Below are positions 48,978 through 50,208 of a stretch of DNA of 50,208 nucleotides, one piece after another. Both the position numbers and the translations under genes were made by a program. Each line of letters opens with the position of its first letter. The first letter of the stretch is position 1. The notes under the pieces were generated by a model. It was given only the letters and a program-made list of their open reading frames with translations, searched no databases and had not been told where the DNA came from. Location: contig CAOUJG010000007.1 in assembly GCA_948537335.1 (NCBI GenBank), positions 1 to 50,208 of the forward strand. The letters run 5' to 3'. Source of the DNA: an uncultured Eubacteriales bacterium. GTDB lineage: Bacteria; Bacillota; Clostridia; Oscillospirales; Acutalibacteraceae.

Positions 48978-50208
48978 CTAAATCTTGATTTTTTCGGCGA
49001 TGTAATCGACCAGATTATCGATAGAAACGCGCTCCTGCTGCATGGAGTCGCGGTGGCGCACGGTGACGCAGCTGTCGGCTTCGCTGTCGAAGTCATACGT
49101 GACGCAAAATGGCGTACCGATCTCGTCCTGGCGGCGATATCTCTTGCCAATGGAGCCGGCCTCGTCGTAGTCGACCATGAAGTGCGCGGAGAGCAGGCTG
49201 TAGACCTTGCTAGCGCCGTCGCTTAGTTTTTTCGATAATGGAAAAATAGCCGCCTTAAATGGTGCCAAATTCGGATGAAGCCTCAGCACTACGCGAGTAT
49301 CGCCGTCTTCGGTGGTCTCTTCGTCGTATGCATCGCAGAGGAAGGCCAGTGCGACTCGGTCAGTGCCCAATGAAGGCTCAATTACATATGGAATGTAGCG
49401 CTGGTTGGAGTCAGGGTCGAAGTACTCGAGGCTTTTGCCGGAGTGCTCCTGATGCTGAGTCAGATCGAAGTCGGTGCGGTCGGCAATGCCCCAAAGCTCG
49501 CCCCATCCGAACGGAAACAAGAATTCGATGTCGGTAGTAGCCCGCGAATAGTGCGAAAGCTCCTCCTTGGAGTGGTCGCGAAGCCGAATGTTATCGGACT
49601 TTAAGCCCAAGTTCAAGAGCCAGTTTTTGCAAAAATCGCGCCAGTAGTTGAACCATTCAAGGTCCGAGCCGGGCTTGCAAAAAAACTCAAGCTCCATCTG
49701 CTCGAACTCACGCGTGCGAAAGATAAAATTGCCCGGAGTAATCTCATTGCGAAAGGACTTCCCGATCTGAGCGATGCCAAAAGGCAGCTTGCGCCGGGAT
49801 GTGCGCTGAACATTAGCGAAATTCACAAAGATACCCTGCGCTGTTTCGGGCCGCAAGTAGACCTCATTCTTCGCGTCCTCGGTCACGCCTTGAAAAGTCT
49901 TAAACATCAGGTTAAACTTGCGAATATCAGTGAAGTTCGCGGCGCCGCAGACCGGGCAAACAACGTGATGCTCCGTTATATAGGCGTTCATCTGATCAAA
50001 AGGCATGCCGTTGGCGTCACCACCGGCGCTCTCGATGAGTTTGTCCGCCCGATGCCGAGTTTTGCATTCTCTGCAGTCCATCAAAGGGTCAGAGAAATTG
50101 CCCAAATGCCCCGAAGCGACCCAAGTTTGAGGGTTCATCAAAATAGCGGAATCCAGCCCCACATTGAGCTTGCTTTCGCGAATGAACTTCTGGCGCCAGG
50201 CATCCTTA
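48978..50208 (-). CDS. glyS: Glycyl-tRNA synthetase, alpha2 type (5' end outside the window)
   Basis: About 410 residues of the C-terminal part are visible; the frame remains open through 50208 (KDAWRQKFIRESKLNVGLDSAI), so the internal Met at 50162 is not the start. Class II motifs are FRNEITPGNFIFRTREFEQME, ELWGIADRTDFDLTQH and VIEPSLGTDRVALAFL. The anticodon-binding domain is LAPFKAAIFPLSKK to the end. The single-chain form is typical of many Firmicutes and Actinobacteria. Confidence 0.95.
   Translation of the reverse strand, partial: KDAWRQKFIRESKLNVGLDSAILMNPQTWVASGHLGNFSDPLMDCRECKTRHRADKLIESAGGDANGMPFDQMNAYITEHHVVCPVCGAANFTDIRKFNLMFKTFQGVTEDAKNEVYLRPETAQGIFVNFANVQRTSRRKLPFGIAQIGKSFRNEITPGNFIFRTREFEQMELEFFCKPGSDLEWFNYWRDFCKNWLLNLGLKSDNIRLRDHSKEELSHYSRATTDIEFLFPFGWGELWGIADRTDFDLTQHQEHSGKSLEYFDPDSNQRYIPYVIEPSLGTDRVALAFLCDAYDEETTEDGDTRVVLRLHPNLAPFKAAIFPLSKKLSDGASKVYSLLSAHFMVDYDEAGSIGKRYRRQDEIGTPFCVTYDFDSEADSCVTVRHRDSMQQERVSIDNLVDYIAEKIKI

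Overview
The window is the replication-origin region of a Gram-positive, endospore-former-like bacterium. It most resembles a Clostridia / Oscillospirales-type Firmicute. The evidence is the order dnaN - S4-domain gene - recF - remB - gyrB - gyrA on one side of dnaA and rpmH - rnpA - yidD - yidC - jag - mnmE - mnmG - rsmG - noc - soj - parB on the other. Also supporting this are consensus parS sites, strong GGAGG ribosome-binding sites, consensus sigma-A promoters, a class B sortase, a MecA-like adaptor, a 3D/G5-domain cell-wall protein and single-chain GlyRS. The genus cannot be named from sequence alone.

Layout. 1-952: the 5' end of a minus-strand membrane or secreted gene, then a strong promoter driving a roughly 340-nt leader with two tandem copies of an apparently structured RNA unit, an ASCH-domain gene and tRNA-Val, ending in a terminator. 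953-2660: a small accessory patch with an att-like repeat of the tRNA-Val 3' end, two strong hairpins, tRNA-Pro, a VOC-family gene, tRNA-Ser and a membrane-protein gene followed by two decayed copies of its own 3' end. 2662-17011: mixed housekeeping and surface genes (8-oxoG glycosylase, ychF, rplM-rpsI, G5/3D protein, sortase B, cysteine desulfurase-thiI, a GH24 lysozyme with inserted SH3 domains, a MecA-like gene, rpe). 17119-27168: the minus-strand replication block from dnaA to gyrA. 27169-27580: the probable oriC/dnaA promoter region with a 10-bp phased DnaA-box-like array and an AT-rich tract. 27581-38361: the plus-strand block from rpmH to serS, containing three parS sites. 38446-50208: DUF3048, ppa, a foldase-like protein, mfd, pth, a short GlmU-like protein, a CinA-family protein, a CrtO-like acyltransferase, rsmE and a truncated glyS.

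Genes diverge from about 27.2-27.6 kb, as expected for two replichores. DnaA, beta clamp, RecF and gyrase load and maintain forks. Noc, Soj, ParB and parS organise and segregate the origin. RnpA, L34, YidC, YidD and Jag form the usual RNA-processing and membrane-insertion set. MnmE, MnmG, RsmG, ThiI with its cysteine desulfurase, and RsmE modify tRNA or rRNA.

The most unusual material is near the left edge: the tandem structured leader upstream of an ASCH protein and tRNA-Val, the tandem duplication of a gene 3' end, and a DnaA-box cluster about 24 kb from oriC. Several key genes (gyrA, gyrB, recF, mnmG, noc and the G5/3D gene) appear to start with TTG.
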